From positions 1-64,000 of the forward strand of contig NZ_FOIS01000001.1 of NCBI RefSeq assembly GCF_900110455.1: a stretch of DNA of 64,000 nt. The letters run 5' to 3'. The DNA is from Natrinema salifodinae. GTDB lineage: Archaea > Halobacteriota > Halobacteria > Halobacteriales > Natrialbaceae. This document shows positions 1 to 8,765 of the stretch, in pieces (the stretch's first letter is position 1; each line of letters opens with the position of its first letter). A program made the position numbers and the translations under genes. The notes under the pieces are model-generated. The model did not search any database. It saw only the letters and a list, made by a program, of their open reading frames with translations, and was not told the origin of the DNA.

Positions 1-39
1 GCCATGGTCACAACCTGGGTTCAAATCCCAGCCAGCGCA
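1..39 (+). tRNA. tRNA-Gly (GCC), 3' part only
   Basis: The window opens inside a tRNA. Bases 1-3 (GCC) fit the anticodon; the anticodon-stem 3' strand follows at 6-10, then a 4-base variable loop, a T arm (stem CTGGG/CCCAG around TTCAAAT), the acceptor 3' strand CCAGCGC at 32-38 and discriminator A at 39. An acceptor 5' strand GCGCTGG, as found in archaeal tRNA-Gly, would pair with it. No CCA is encoded, so it must be added after transcription. The 5' half lies outside the window, so the identity rests on the anticodon and acceptor. Confidence 0.85.
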
Positions 40-92
40 TTTTTCGATACCTACCGACGACGAGCGGAGCGAGGAGTTCGTTTATCGAAAAA
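40..92. repeat. Inverted repeat directly after the tRNA
   Basis: TTTTTCGATA at 40-49 is repeated as its perfect reverse complement TATCGAAAAA at 83-92, with 33 bases between. The left arm touches the tRNA 3' end and starts with a T run, so a transcript could fold into a stem-loop whose T stretch serves as terminator or processing signal. Alternatively it could be a relic of integration at the tRNA end; no integrase is nearby. Confidence 0.5.
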
Positions 93-611
93 CGTCCTGA
101 ATTTTCCCGGGAGCGCCTCGTAGCGCGTCGTCCGTGGGCAAGAGAAGCGGAGTTGCGCACCACTCGCCTGAAACGAGATCGGCTTCAACCGGTGCACCAT
201 ACGATACCGTCGCTTCCCCTCGCCACCAGCGAAGCGCAGCCATAGACGGGAAGCGCCGCGGCGAGAACGGCGGTCGCAGCGTAGGTAATACGCGATTTAG
301 TCGTGGCTGTCCGCGTCACCGCCTGGCCGGCGAGGAGCGATCGCGGATCTCATAGACGGTTTGTATCGCTCTCCGAAAGTGCTCGATAAGCCGTCTAAAT
401 CGGGGTAACAGTTTCTTACAGTTCGATTCGTGCGCTGGCCCAAGTCTGACGTGTGCGAATACCGGACTATCGTTCGCGGCCGCACACGTGCGACCCGTGC
501 GTGTTGGTCCGAAAATGATCACCCGGAACGCTCTCGGCGCCCGAGCGCCGGCTGACGAGCCGATCGAGCGTCTCGAATGACCGAAATCGGGCCTCGTCTC
601 GGAGTCGAACG
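93..611. other. Non-coding stretch, nothing recognised
   Basis: No reading frame here has haloarchaeal codon character (GC-rich third positions, acidic product) and none resembles a known family. The short frames over 134-522 give arginine-rich, low-complexity products typical of antisense or intergenic frames. No RNA gene was recognised. Confidence 0.5.
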
Positions 612-1145
612 TTAGTCTATGGAGACGGTCTTCGGTTCGCGCTCCGCCTGGCCGCCGTCAGCGAGGTCCTCGAGTGCCAGCATGACGTTCCACTTGTTCG
701 ACTTCCAGAAGGCGTCGAAGAGGACGCCGATGATCGGGACGGAGCCGCCGATGGTGTCGACGGCGACGTTCGCGAGCATGCGAAGGAGCGTCGACTGAGA
801 GACGCCCATTCGGGCGGACTCGGCGACGATGTACAGCGAAACGATCGACGCTGCGCTGTCGCCGACCCCCGGGAGGATGCCGACGATCGGATCGAGTCCG
901 AATCGGAAGTTCGTGCCGGGAACTCGCATCCCTTCGTCGAGGATGCGCGCGGAGACGCGCATTCGTTCGAGCGCCGCTTCGTCGACCGTACTGGGAAGGT
1001 CGCCCTCGAACTCTTCGAGCGCCGAACTGACGTTGTCGGCTGCGCCGGTAGCCATACGATACGATCGGATGCCTGCGCGGATAAGCCCGGGGGCGGCCGT
1101 GGCAAGCGGTCGGGACATCCATATCGGACGCTCGGTCCGAGCCAT
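612..1145 (-). CDS. DUF4112 family protein
   Basis: A 177-residue protein of unknown function. The core carries the DUF4112 signature: RFGLDPIVGILPGVGD around residues 81-96, followed by hydrophobic segments (about 97-115 and 130-150) that probably make it membrane-associated. The C-terminal 25 residues are polar. A second ATG at residue 10 (base 1118) is an equally possible start, because a TATA-like GATTAACC lies only about 15 bases before the first ATG. It stands alone on this strand, with no operon partner visible. Confidence 0.8.
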   Translation of the reverse strand: MARTERPIWMSRPLATAAPGLIRAGIRSYRMATGAADNVSSALEEFEGDLPSTVDEAALERMRVSARILDEGMRVPGTNFRFGLDPIVGILPGVGDSAASIVSLYIVAESARMGVSQSTLLRMLANVAVDTIGGSVPIIGVLFDAFWKSNKWNVMLALEDLADGGQAEREPKTVSID

Positions 1146-1526
1146 CGCGAGAAGGTTAATCGATGCGTGCGCGCAGTTCGATCCTGCCGATCGTCATCGC
1201 GCCACCGATTCATCGCGAACTACTGTGAGCGCGGTGTGGCTGATCGGCGCGTTCGAGACGAACCGACTCCGTGCGATGACGGCGGTCCCACCGTCCGCGG
1301 GTCGGGTCGACGACGAGTTTCCGCGGACGAGCGGATCCTTCCCGTCGCGTTTCCGCCTGGTCCCCCTTCGTCGAAATCGAGTGTGGATGTCCGTCGCGGC
1401 CGACGGTTACCGAACGGGGTTCCGTTTTCGATGTATTTCACATTCGACTACTGTTGTCGGCGACGAGTGGCTTTTATACCGCGAGTAACTACGGGCTAAT
1501 ACACGATTGACCGATCAACGATAGCA
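1146..1526. other. Intergenic region with divergent promoters
   Basis: A 381-base spacer between two divergent genes. CTTTTATACC near 1470-1480 and GCTAATACAC near 1496-1505 are TATA-like; the second is about 27 bases before the start at 1527, the usual haloarchaeal leaderless spacing. No coding capacity is convincing. Confidence 0.45.
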
Positions 1527-1880
1527 ATGCAGACGGATCTCACACCCGCCGACGGCACGACCGACCCCCAGTACGACCAGACCAACGACCGCTACGTCTT
1601 CCACCACGACAGCGACGGGACGGCGGCTCTCACGACGACGATCGTACACGCACTCGCGTCGATCGCGGACACCGACGTCTCGCAGGGCGAGTTCTCCCTG
1701 TACGATAGCGTCGATCCGGATGCACTCGATCGCATCTTCAGTCCCAAAGCGGACGGTGCCGACCGGACGGGCGGTCACATCGCCTTTACCGCCCTGGAAC
1801 ACGAGGTGTACGTCTACGCGAACGGCGACATCATCATCTACCCGCCCGCGGAGACGCCCCGCACTCCGACGACGAACTGA
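1527..1880 (+). CDS. HalOD1 output-domain protein
   Basis: A small acidic 117-residue protein. The middle matches the haloarchaeal HalOD1 output domain: an N-terminal segment HHDSDGTAALTTTIVHALAS, then LYDSVDPDALDRIF near residues 58-71, then a C-terminal beta hairpin ending in HEVYVYANGDIIIYP. HalOD1 domains occur alone or fused to sensors and are thought to be signalling outputs; no partner or ligand is known from sequence. It stands alone, with a TATA-like element about 27 bases upstream. Confidence 0.85.
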   Translation: MQTDLTPADGTTDPQYDQTNDRYVFHHDSDGTAALTTTIVHALASIADTDVSQGEFSLYDSVDPDALDRIFSPKADGADRTGGHIAFTALEHEVYVYANGDIIIYPPAETPRTPTTN

Positions 1881-2038
1881 GGACTGACGGCGGTCGCTGT
1901 TCTCCCCTGCATCGCCGCCGACGTGTGAGCCGCGCGTCAGCGCGTACAGCGACACCGATAGATCGCGTCGTCGCCGTTCCAAGCGGTCGATAGGACCGGC
2001 ATCTGTCGACGTCCGGCCGAACGACCCACGCATGGCAC

Positions 2039-2046
2039 ATATTTAC
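2039..2046 (+). promoter_or_regulatory. TATA-like promoter of the MTH1187-type gene
   Basis: ATATTTAC sits about 30 bases before the ATG at 2073, consistent with a leaderless transcript. Spacing and AT content are the only evidence. Confidence 0.45.
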
Positions 2047-2072
2047 ACCCCTGGCAGTCGTCGGTACCGGGT

Positions 2073-2387
2073 ATGACGGTAATCGCACTACTGAGCGTCG
2101 CACCGGTGATCGAGGACAGCATGGCGGGCGAGATCGCGAAGGCCGTCGACGCCCTCGAGGAGTACGACGTTACCTACGAGACGAATCCGATGGGGACTGT
2201 GATCGAGGCCGAGTCGGCCGACGAACTGTTCGCAGCCGCCCAGGCGGCCCACGAGGCCGTCGACGCCGACCGAGTGAGCACCGTCCTGAAGATCGACGAC
2301 AAGCGAACGCGCGACGTCTCCGCACAGGAGAAGGTTGACGCCGTCGAAGAACAGCTCGGCCGCCCGGCGACGAACCGCGAAGACTGA
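2073..2387 (+). CDS. MTH1187 family thiamine-binding protein (UPF0045/DUF77)
   Basis: A 104-residue ferredoxin-like protein matching the MTH1187/YkoF-type family. It starts with the typical strand VIALLSVAPV, followed by the helix SMAGEIAKAVDALEEY, the strand VTYETNPMGTVIEAES and the helix ELFAAAQAAHEAV. Family members bind thiamine-like ligands and form small oligomers; some sit beside thiamine transport genes, but no such neighbour is present here. The ligand for this copy is therefore inferred from the family only. Its length is normal and the start has a well-placed TATA element. Confidence 0.85.
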   Translation: MTVIALLSVAPVIEDSMAGEIAKAVDALEEYDVTYETNPMGTVIEAESADELFAAAQAAHEAVDADRVSTVLKIDDKRTRDVSAQEKVDAVEEQLGRPATNRED

Positions 2388-2622
2388 GCGCGAGACGCGT
2401 CCTAGTCGTCGTTCCCGTCGGCTCGTCGGTGGGATCGCCAGGCGCGTGACCAGACGGACCGAAGATAGCTAGTTCTCGAACCGACCGTAACGAAGAGCGA
2501 CCGCACGTGCGGTTGTCCAGTCGCGATCGGTCACAGCGGCGTGACCGGGTTTCGAATCGGTTCTCGGTTCGATGGCCGTTCCGGAGATCCGAACGGCCTC
2601 GCGACGGGTCTTCGATTCCTGA

Positions 2623-4692
2623 TTACTGACCGGGAACCTGCGTGTCCGGTGCGTCGGCGTCCGGACTGATCGTGGACTGGATCGCGTGCAGGCCGGCGGT
2701 GGCGACCAGCGCGCCGCCTTGGATCAGCAGGTCGGGGTGGACCATCGCCACGACGCCGAGCGCGAAGAAGCCGACCCGCGTGCCGGCGGTGGTGGATCGA
2801 CTGAGGGGGAACCGGAAGTTGATCCCGTGGATGATCACCAGCGCGCCGATCAGGGCCAGGCCGCCCGCGGTGAGCGACGTGATGCCGAACGTCCCGGAGA
2901 CGAGCTCCGGGTGGTAGATGAACGCGAAGGGAAGCACGTACAGCGGCGCGGAGATCTTCAGCGCTTCCTTGCACGTCTCCCAGAAGTCTGCGTCGGCAAT
3001 CCCGCAGGCGACCGCGGCGCAGGTGGCGATCGGCGGGGTCAGGCCCGCAAGGATCGCCGCATAGAACACGAAGAAGTGTGCGGAGAGGTCGGGCAGGCCG
3101 AACTGACCGGTCAGCGACGGCGCGACCAGCAGCGCCACGACGGTGTACGCCGCCGTGGTGGGCATGCCCAGGCCGAGCAGGATGCAGATGGCCATTGAGA
3201 GGACGGCCGCGACGATCAGGATCCCGCCGGAGAGGTTCATCATCGCGAGCGAGATCGACGTCGGGACGCCGGTGGTCATCAGGATGTCGACGACGCCGTT
3301 GATCGCCGCGAGGATGATCGCGACCGGCGCGAGGACGACGACGCCCTCGCGGGCTCCGTCGACGGTGCGCTTCCCAACATCGAGTAGCTCAGCGACCAGG
3401 TCCCGTCCCTCGTAGGCGGCCTTGGCGAGAGGGAACAGTACACCGGTGGCGATCATCGACGCCGAGGTCCACAGCGCGGCGGTGCCGACGGTGTAGCCGA
3501 GCACGCCGAGTACGTAGATGAGGACGGCAAGCGGAATGAGGAACTTGATGCCGTCGTAGACGAACTCGCCGGCCGGTTTCTCCTCCTCGAAGAAGCCGTC
3601 CATCGTCGGATCGTCGATCTGGGGCGCCGCCACGTAGTGGACGGCCACCGTGATCGAGACGACGAGGATAACGGCAGGGATGAGCCCGGCGATCACGATG
3701 TCGACGTAGCTGATACCGGGGACGTCGACGAGGTTGGCCATGATGAACGCGGCCGCGCCCATCACGGGCGGCAGCACCTGACCGGAGGTCGAGGCGACCG
3801 CCTCGATCCCGCCCGCAGTCGAGGGCTTGATGCCGTTCTCCTTCATCATCGGAATCGTGAAGGAGCCGGTCATGCCCGCGTTGGCGGTCTGACTCCCGTT
3901 GACCGAGCCGATGACGGCGCTCGCGAGCACCGCGGTCTGGGCGACGCCGGAGGAGACGTACTTCGCGGACCGGACCGCGATACGCAGGATCAGGTCGAAG
4001 GCCCCGTAGGCCTTGAGCAGGCCCGCGTACAGCAGGAACAGCGCGATCCAGGCGGCCACGAGCCGGTTGAGCGAGCCGAAGAAGCCCTCGATCTCGAGGA
4101 CGAGCACCCGGAGCATCCGTTCGGGGGTGATGCCGCCGTGGCCGAGGATGCCGGGGATGGACTCGCCGAACAGCCCGTAGCCGATGCCGGCGAGCAACAC
4201 GACGAGGAAGGTCACGCCGAACGACCGCCAGGTGAGATAGATCATCGTCAGCGTGAACACGGCGCCGAGCACGAGCTGGAAGCCGGTCGCCGTGCCGCGT
4301 CTTCCGACGTACATCGCGTCGAAGTGCGTGAACATATACACCGTCGTGGCGAGGACGACGAGCCCCGAGGCGACCAGCAGAACGCTGGAGAGGTATTGCA
4401 TCGCGGCCGACCGCCGATCGGGTGCCGCGAACGGGTTCTCGGCCTCGAAGACGGTTACGAACTCGTTGACGATGTACAGGAGCAGGATGCCCCCGAGGAA
4501 CGCGACCCCGTACTTGGCGCGGGACGCGCCGCCGAGCAGCGCCAGTTCGTCGTACGCGTAGAGGGCGACGATCGCCCAGAAGACGAGCGAACCGACGGTC
4601 AACAGGCTCTCGAACGACCGGTGCATCGGACCGGAGTCGGTGGGCTCGGCGTCCTGGCCGATCTCGGGCGATTCAGCTGCCATCGGCGTCAC
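2623..4692 (-). CDS. TRAP transporter fused permease (4TM/12TM)
   Basis: A 689-residue integral membrane protein that joins the small DctQ-like subunit (about residues 25-170) to the large DctM-like channel subunit in one chain, as is usual for TAXI-type TRAP systems. The DctM part contains typical family segments such as GSVNGSQTANAGMTGSFTIP and LGLGMPTTAAYTVVALL. It uses the sodium gradient to move an organic anion handed over by a binding protein. The binding-protein gene lies just upstream on the same strand (93-base gap), so the two probably form an operon. The substrate cannot be read from sequence. Confidence 0.93.
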   Translation of the reverse strand: MTPMAAESPEIGQDAEPTDSGPMHRSFESLLTVGSLVFWAIVALYAYDELALLGGASRAKYGVAFLGGILLLYIVNEFVTVFEAENPFAAPDRRSAAMQYLSSVLLVASGLVVLATTVYMFTHFDAMYVGRRGTATGFQLVLGAVFTLTMIYLTWRSFGVTFLVVLLAGIGYGLFGESIPGILGHGGITPERMLRVLVLEIEGFFGSLNRLVAAWIALFLLYAGLLKAYGAFDLILRIAVRSAKYVSSGVAQTAVLASAVIGSVNGSQTANAGMTGSFTIPMMKENGIKPSTAGGIEAVASTSGQVLPPVMGAAAFIMANLVDVPGISYVDIVIAGLIPAVILVVSITVAVHYVAAPQIDDPTMDGFFEEEKPAGEFVYDGIKFLIPLAVLIYVLGVLGYTVGTAALWTSASMIATGVLFPLAKAAYEGRDLVAELLDVGKRTVDGAREGVVVLAPVAIILAAINGVVDILMTTGVPTSISLAMMNLSGGILIVAAVLSMAICILLGLGMPTTAAYTVVALLVAPSLTGQFGLPDLSAHFFVFYAAILAGLTPPIATCAAVACGIADADFWETCKEALKISAPLYVLPFAFIYHPELVSGTFGITSLTAGGLALIGALVIIHGINFRFPLSRSTTAGTRVGFFALGVVAMVHPDLLIQGGALVATAGLHAIQSTISPDADAPDTQVPGQ

Positions 4693-4785
4693 CTCCCGCT
4701 ACCGATCCGCGTACCTGACGAGCGATCGATGGGTGGATTGAGTGCATATCGATAATGAAATCGCGAGGGAACTCGGTCGTCGTAC

Positions 4786-5850
4786 TTACTCTTCGTCGCT
4801 GCCTTCAGCTTCGCCGCGAGTCCAGGCGTCGTCCCAGACGCCCTTCTCTTCGAAGAAGTCCGCGACGCCGGGGTGGACCTCGAGGTCCTCCACGACGGCC
4901 TCGGTCATCGACTCGGCGTCGGAGTGGTCGAGCGTCGTCGGGTCGGACTCGCGGAGCGCCTCGTGGTGCTCGTGTGCGAGCCGGGCGATCTCGTAGGTCG
5001 CGTCCGCCGGAATCTCCGGTCCGAACGCCCACTGCGCGGCGAGCGCCCAGCTGGTCACCGTGTCCGTGATTCCGGTGACGTCCTGATTCCAGCCGTAGGG
5101 CTCGAACTCCGTCTTCAGCGCGCCCGGCGTGTCGTCGATCGCTTGCTCGAACTCGTCGTGGATCGGGATGGCTTGGAGCTCGGCGCGAGCGTCGACCTCC
5201 TCGACCCAGGAGGAGAGGTCGACACCGTTGGCGCCGTAGATACATAATGCGTCGACGCGGCCCTCCTCAACGGCGCCGGCCACGTCGGTGGTGTCGCCCT
5301 CGTAGATGTTGTCTGACTCGTCGAGGGACTCCCACATACCGGCGCGGTTGATGACCTCTTCGGTCAGTAGGCGGGTCCCGAACCCGGGCTGAATCGGGTA
5401 GATCGTGTGGTCGCCGTCGACGATGTCGGCGGTCGATTCGATGCCCGAGTCCTCGGTCGCGACCCAATACATCTCGAGGCGCGTGAAGACGAATCCCTGC
5501 ATCGGGAGCTCGTCGACCGGGTCCTCGTCGAAGGGGGCTTCCTCGTTCATCGCCTTCGACAGCGAGTTGTTGTCGACGGCCATCCCGGGGATGTTGCCGC
5601 CGTCGAACTCGTGGAGATTCGCGGTCCAGCCGCCCGTGACCTGCGGATCGACCTGCACCGAGTCGCTGTGTTCACTCGCCGCGCGAGCCAGGGCCTGGGC
5701 GGCCTGCTGGCTCGAACTGTTCTGTGAGGTCGCGCCGATCGTCACGGTGGTCCGGTCGCCGCTACCGAGACAGCCGGCCAGGCCGATCGCGCCGGCCGCA
5801 CCGGTCGCTTTGAGCACATCACGCCGCGTTGCCCGAGTTTGTTTTGCCAT
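4786..5850 (-). CDS. TAXI family TRAP solute-binding lipoprotein
   Basis: Extracytoplasmic binding protein of a TRAP transporter (354 residues from the chosen start). The N-terminus has a twin-arginine motif (TRRDVLK) and a lipobox LAGC, so it is probably Tat-exported and lipid-anchored. TAXI features follow: TIGATSQNSSSQQAAQALA near the mature N-terminus and the PIQPGFGTR block in the middle. An ATG eight codons upstream (5874) is possible; 5850 was chosen because it puts the RR motif in the usual position. It is followed by the fused permease. An inverted repeat upstream may control it. Confidence 0.92.
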   Translation of the reverse strand: MAKQTRATRRDVLKATGAAGAIGLAGCLGSGDRTTVTIGATSQNSSSQQAAQALARAASEHSDSVQVDPQVTGGWTANLHEFDGGNIPGMAVDNNSLSKAMNEEAPFDEDPVDELPMQGFVFTRLEMYWVATEDSGIESTADIVDGDHTIYPIQPGFGTRLLTEEVINRAGMWESLDESDNIYEGDTTDVAGAVEEGRVDALCIYGANGVDLSSWVEEVDARAELQAIPIHDEFEQAIDDTPGALKTEFEPYGWNQDVTGITDTVTSWALAAQWAFGPEIPADATYEIARLAHEHHEALRESDPTTLDHSDAESMTEAVVEDLEVHPGVADFFEEKGVWDDAWTRGEAEGSDEE

Positions 5851-5897
5851 GTAATCCCACGCTTGCATTGGCATGGTTTAAGGATGTTGGATTGTCC

Positions 5898-5912
5898 GTG
5901 ATGGATCATCAC
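5898..5912 (-). promoter_or_regulatory. Candidate operator before the first TAXI-TRAP operon
   Basis: GTGATG-GAT-CATCAC forms perfect 6-base arms around a 3-base centre. On the minus strand a TATA-like element (CCAAATTAAAC, near 5921-5932) would place the transcription start at about 5899, so the repeat straddles the probable start site, where a bound repressor would block transcription. Inferred from position and symmetry only. Confidence 0.45.
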
Positions 5913-6042
5913 TAATCGTGCTGTTTAATTTGGTGATATTTAATCTAGGATGATTATTTTAATACAGATGGTGTGACAGTTGTTGATCAGCATCTAGATA
6001 CCGTGTCTGATACGGTCGAGAAATGACCAATACGGCTGTTTC

Positions 6043-6078
6043 CTCAGGCCGAACAAAACGATATTATGTTCGTCTGAG
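6043..6078 (-). terminator. Hairpin spanning the MFS stop codon
   Basis: CTCAG and CGAAC arms (6043-6054) pair with GTTCG and CTGAG (6068-6078), with one mismatch or bulge, around an AT-rich loop. The structure overlaps the last codons and stop of the MFS gene and could terminate or stabilise its transcript. Confidence 0.35.
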
Positions 6079-7260
6079 CAGAACAACAAGAAAGACGAAT
6101 CCGAGAAACGCCATCGCGGCGAGCATCGTCCACCCGGCGTCGTACCCCGTCACGTCGACGAGAAATCCGAACGTCGGCGGGGCGATCAGGGCACCACAGT
6201 TGAGCGCGATCTGAGCCCCGGCGGTCGCGCTTCCCATCTCTTCGGACGGGACGATCGATCCGATACAGGAGTAGTAGACGCCGGTGAACCCGAGGATGAA
6301 GAACCCTAGTAGCGAGAACAGGACCAGGCCAGTCAGCGCCGACCCGGCGAACGGAACCGCGAGGAAGAGCACGACGGATGCGGCCGCCTGCAGACAGAGG
6401 ATGCGAAGCGTCGAGACGGTCAGCGGCGCCGAGAGGCGATCGGCGAGCCAGCCGAAGGCGAGGCGGCCCGCGCTGCCGGCGACCTGGGCGGCCGCGAGCG
6501 TAACGCCGGCGACGACGACGCTCGCGCCGACGGCCTCGTCGACGTAGAGGATCGTGTAGCCGACCGTCGTGAACAGCCCCGCACCGAGGGCGAACCCGGC
6601 GGCGATCAACAGGAGGTACGACGGTTCGGCCAGGCGCGCCCGGATGCCGTCCCGGCCCCCGTCGCTGCCGCGGCCCCCGGCGTCGTAGCTCGCCCAGAAG
6701 ACGATGCTAGTCGCGGCGGCGACGCCCGCGGCCAGCAGGAACGCGACCTTCCAGCCGAACCGCGTCGCGCCGAACCAGGGCACCAGAACCGAGCTGATCC
6801 CGCTGCCCGCGGTCACGCCGACCTGCTTGATTCCCATCGACGTGTTGAGCCGCTCGTCCGGGACCGCGTTGAACACCGCCTTGTTGGTCCCCGGCATCGC
6901 CGTCGCGTAGAACGCGCCGACGACGAACACTGACGCGAGCAAGACCAGATACGTCGGCGCGACCGTGACGCCGACCGCGCCGAGGCCGAGGCCGACCAGG
7001 CCGCCGACCAGCGCGCGGTCCTCGCCGTACTCGTCGATGAACGAGCCGATCGGGAGCAGGAAGACGGTATACCCGAGCGTCAGCGCCGTCATCATCACGC
7101 CGACGAGCGTCGCCGAGACGCCGAACTCCTCGCGGACGAACGGCGTTACCGCGTAGACCGAGTAGAAACAGGCGCTCGCAGTGAGCTGCCAGAGGAGGAT
7201 GAGCGCGGTGTATCCCTTCCAGCCGCGCACCCGGATTCCGGACTCGAAGACGCTGCTCAT
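6064..7260 (-). CDS. MFS transporter
   Basis: A 398-residue major facilitator superfamily carrier with about twelve hydrophobic segments. The cytoplasmic loop between helices 2 and 3 reads GSFIDEYGEDR, a variant of the MFS GxxxDRxGRR motif, and the equivalent loop of the second half reads GWLADRLS. The MPGTNKAVFNAVPDERL segment resembles MFS carriers of organic anions. An open frame extends to 7794, but the extension is arginine-rich and non-homologous; the ATG at 7260 (SSVFESGIRVRGWKGY) begins the conserved region. It ends about 0.2 kb from the start of the TAXI-TRAP operon on the same strand. Substrate unknown. Confidence 0.85.
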   Translation of the reverse strand: MSSVFESGIRVRGWKGYTALILLWQLTASACFYSVYAVTPFVREEFGVSATLVGVMMTALTLGYTVFLLPIGSFIDEYGEDRALVGGLVGLGLGAVGVTVAPTYLVLLASVFVVGAFYATAMPGTNKAVFNAVPDERLNTSMGIKQVGVTAGSGISSVLVPWFGATRFGWKVAFLLAAGVAAATSIVFWASYDAGGRGSDGGRDGIRARLAEPSYLLLIAAGFALGAGLFTTVGYTILYVDEAVGASVVVAGVTLAAAQVAGSAGRLAFGWLADRLSAPLTVSTLRILCLQAAASVVLFLAVPFAGSALTGLVLFSLLGFFILGFTGVYYSCIGSIVPSEEMGSATAGAQIALNCGALIAPPTFGFLVDVTGYDAGWTMLAAMAFLGFVFLVVLLRRT

Positions 7261-7521
7261 CGATCGATCACCGCTTCCGGTCGACGACTCGTCGGTACCG
7301 TTCGGACGACGACTCGCGCATCGATTTCGGCCACGGGTTCTCGTCCATTCCTGGGTCGTGTCTCTTGGATAGGAATTTCGACAGCGGCGAAGAGGTGGTA
7401 AGAATAGTGACACGATTCGGGGCCGGCCGAGACGTCGCCGCGATCGGTTGGATCGGCGTATCCTCGCCCCGTTGCAGGCACGGGCAGAAGATTCTCCCCG
7501 CCGGAAGGCCGAAACGCGGAT
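7261..7521. other. Intergenic, divergent promoters
   Basis: A 261-base spacer between the divergent MFS and HMA-like genes. No gene is seen. Confidence 0.4.
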
Positions 7522-7731
7522 ATGGAACAGACGACGCTCGCCGTCACCGACATGTCCCGTACTGAGTGCGAGCAGACCGTGACCGAGGCCCTCGAAGCCC
7601 TCGACGGGGTCGCGTCGGCGCGAGCCGACCGCGAGGCCGACGAAGTACGCGTCGAACACGACGAGTCGCGGATCGATCGGGCAAGCCTGGCGGGGACGAT
7701 CGAGGACGCGGGCTATACCGTCGAGGCCTGA
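7522..7731 (+). CDS. HMA-like small protein with a degenerate metal site
   Basis: A 69-residue protein with the length and beta-alpha-beta-beta-alpha-beta pattern of heavy-metal-associated domains: TTLAVTDMS, then ECEQTVTEALEALDGVASARADREADEVRVEHD and a final GYTVEA. The metal loop, normally MxCxxC, reads MSRTEC here: the first cysteine is arginine, leaving one thiol. It either binds metal differently, has a partner, or has lost metal binding. It is not next to the metal ATPase (16 kb away) and stands alone between the MFS and mch genes. Confidence 0.75.
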   Translation: MEQTTLAVTDMSRTECEQTVTEALEALDGVASARADREADEVRVEHDESRIDRASLAGTIEDAGYTVEA

Positions 7732-7832
7732 GAAAGGAGCGGGTCGGGTCGGATCGGACCCAACGGTGTCCGTCGGACGCAGGTCGGACGCCAACGGACA
7801 AACGGTTTTACCCCGGAGGCTGAAGCCCGACC

Positions 7833-8765
7833 ATGGAAAGTCTCAATCGGATGGCGATCGAGCTGGTCGACGAGGCCCTCGATTACGCCGAGGAGTTGAA
7901 CGTCGGGGGCTACGACCTGGCGAACGACGCGACGGTGCTCGACTTTGGGCTCGAGTTCGACGGCGGTGTCGAGGCGGGCCTGTTGCTCACCGAGATCCAG
8001 ACCGCGGGGATGGCGACGCCGAGTTACGAACTCGGCGAACTGGGCGACGCGTCGATCCCCTACGTCGAGCTCTCGACCGACCAGCCGGCGCTCTCGCTGC
8101 TGTGTTCCCAGAAGGCGGGCTGGGAGCTGACCACCGAGGACTTCGAGGGCCTGGGCAGCGGGCCCGCCCGCGCCCTCGTCGCCGAGGAAGCGGAATTCCG
8201 ACAGATCGGCTACACCGACGCCTTCGACCTGACGGCCTTAGCCGTCGAGACGGACGAGGAGCCGACCGAGGCCGCGGCCCAGCAGGTCGCCGACATGGCC
8301 GAGGTCGAGCCCAGCAGCGTCTTCCTGCTCGCCTACCCGACCGCGAGCCTCGTCGGAAGCGTGACGAACGCCGCCCGCGCCGCCGAACTCGCAACCTTCC
8401 GGCTCTCGGAACTCGGCTACGATCCGCTCGACATCGTCTCCGTGACCGGCCGCGCGCCGGTCGCGCCCGTCGCGGACGACGAGCAGACGGCCATCGCGCG
8501 CACGACCGATGCGATCGCCTACGGCGGGCGGGCCCACATCACCGTCCGCGAGGACGCCGATATCTTCGACTCGGTACCGTCGACGGCCGCCGAGGACCAC
8601 GGCCGTCCGTTCGGCGCGGTCTTCGACGACTTAGACTGGGAGTTCGACGAAGTGCCGTCGGACCTGTTCGCGCCCGCAACGGTAACGATCGACGTGCTCG
8701 GGGGGCCGACCTACGTCCACGGCGAGACGAACGAGGAACTGCTCGTCGAGTCCTTCGGACTCTGA
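7833..8765 (+). CDS. mch: Methenyltetrahydromethanopterin cyclohydrolase
   Basis: A 310-residue, near full-length Mch homologue. The family converts methenyl-H4MPT to formyl-H4MPT in one-carbon metabolism. Family blocks visible include ESLNRMAIELVDEAL at the N-terminus, LSLLCSQKAGWEL, GSGPARALVAEE and the C-terminal GGPTYVHGETNEELL. Haloarchaea make no methane, so this enzyme probably serves folate- or pterin-linked C1 transfer; that role is inferred. TTTTAC at 7806-7811 lies about 25 bases before the ATG. The stop codon is the point where an IS200/IS605 element begins. Confidence 0.93.
   Translation: MESLNRMAIELVDEALDYAEELNVGGYDLANDATVLDFGLEFDGGVEAGLLLTEIQTAGMATPSYELGELGDASIPYVELSTDQPALSLLCSQKAGWELTTEDFEGLGSGPARALVAEEAEFRQIGYTDAFDLTALAVETDEEPTEAAAQQVADMAEVEPSSVFLLAYPTASLVGSVTNAARAAELATFRLSELGYDPLDIVSVTGRAPVAPVADDEQTAIARTTDAIAYGGRAHITVREDADIFDSVPSTAAEDHGRPFGAVFDDLDWEFDEVPSDLFAPATVTIDVLGGPTYVHGETNEELLVESFGL

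Noticed and set aside
3637-4755. Long plus-strand frame (372 codons) opposite the TRAP permease
   Set aside because: Its product is a low-complexity Asp/Arg/Gly/His protein produced by the GC-rich codon pattern of the opposite strand; the permease is a clear family member.
7261-7794. Extension of the MFS gene to 576 residues
   Set aside because: Non-homologous, arginine-rich, and overlaps the HMA-like gene on the other strand; MFS homology starts at 7260.
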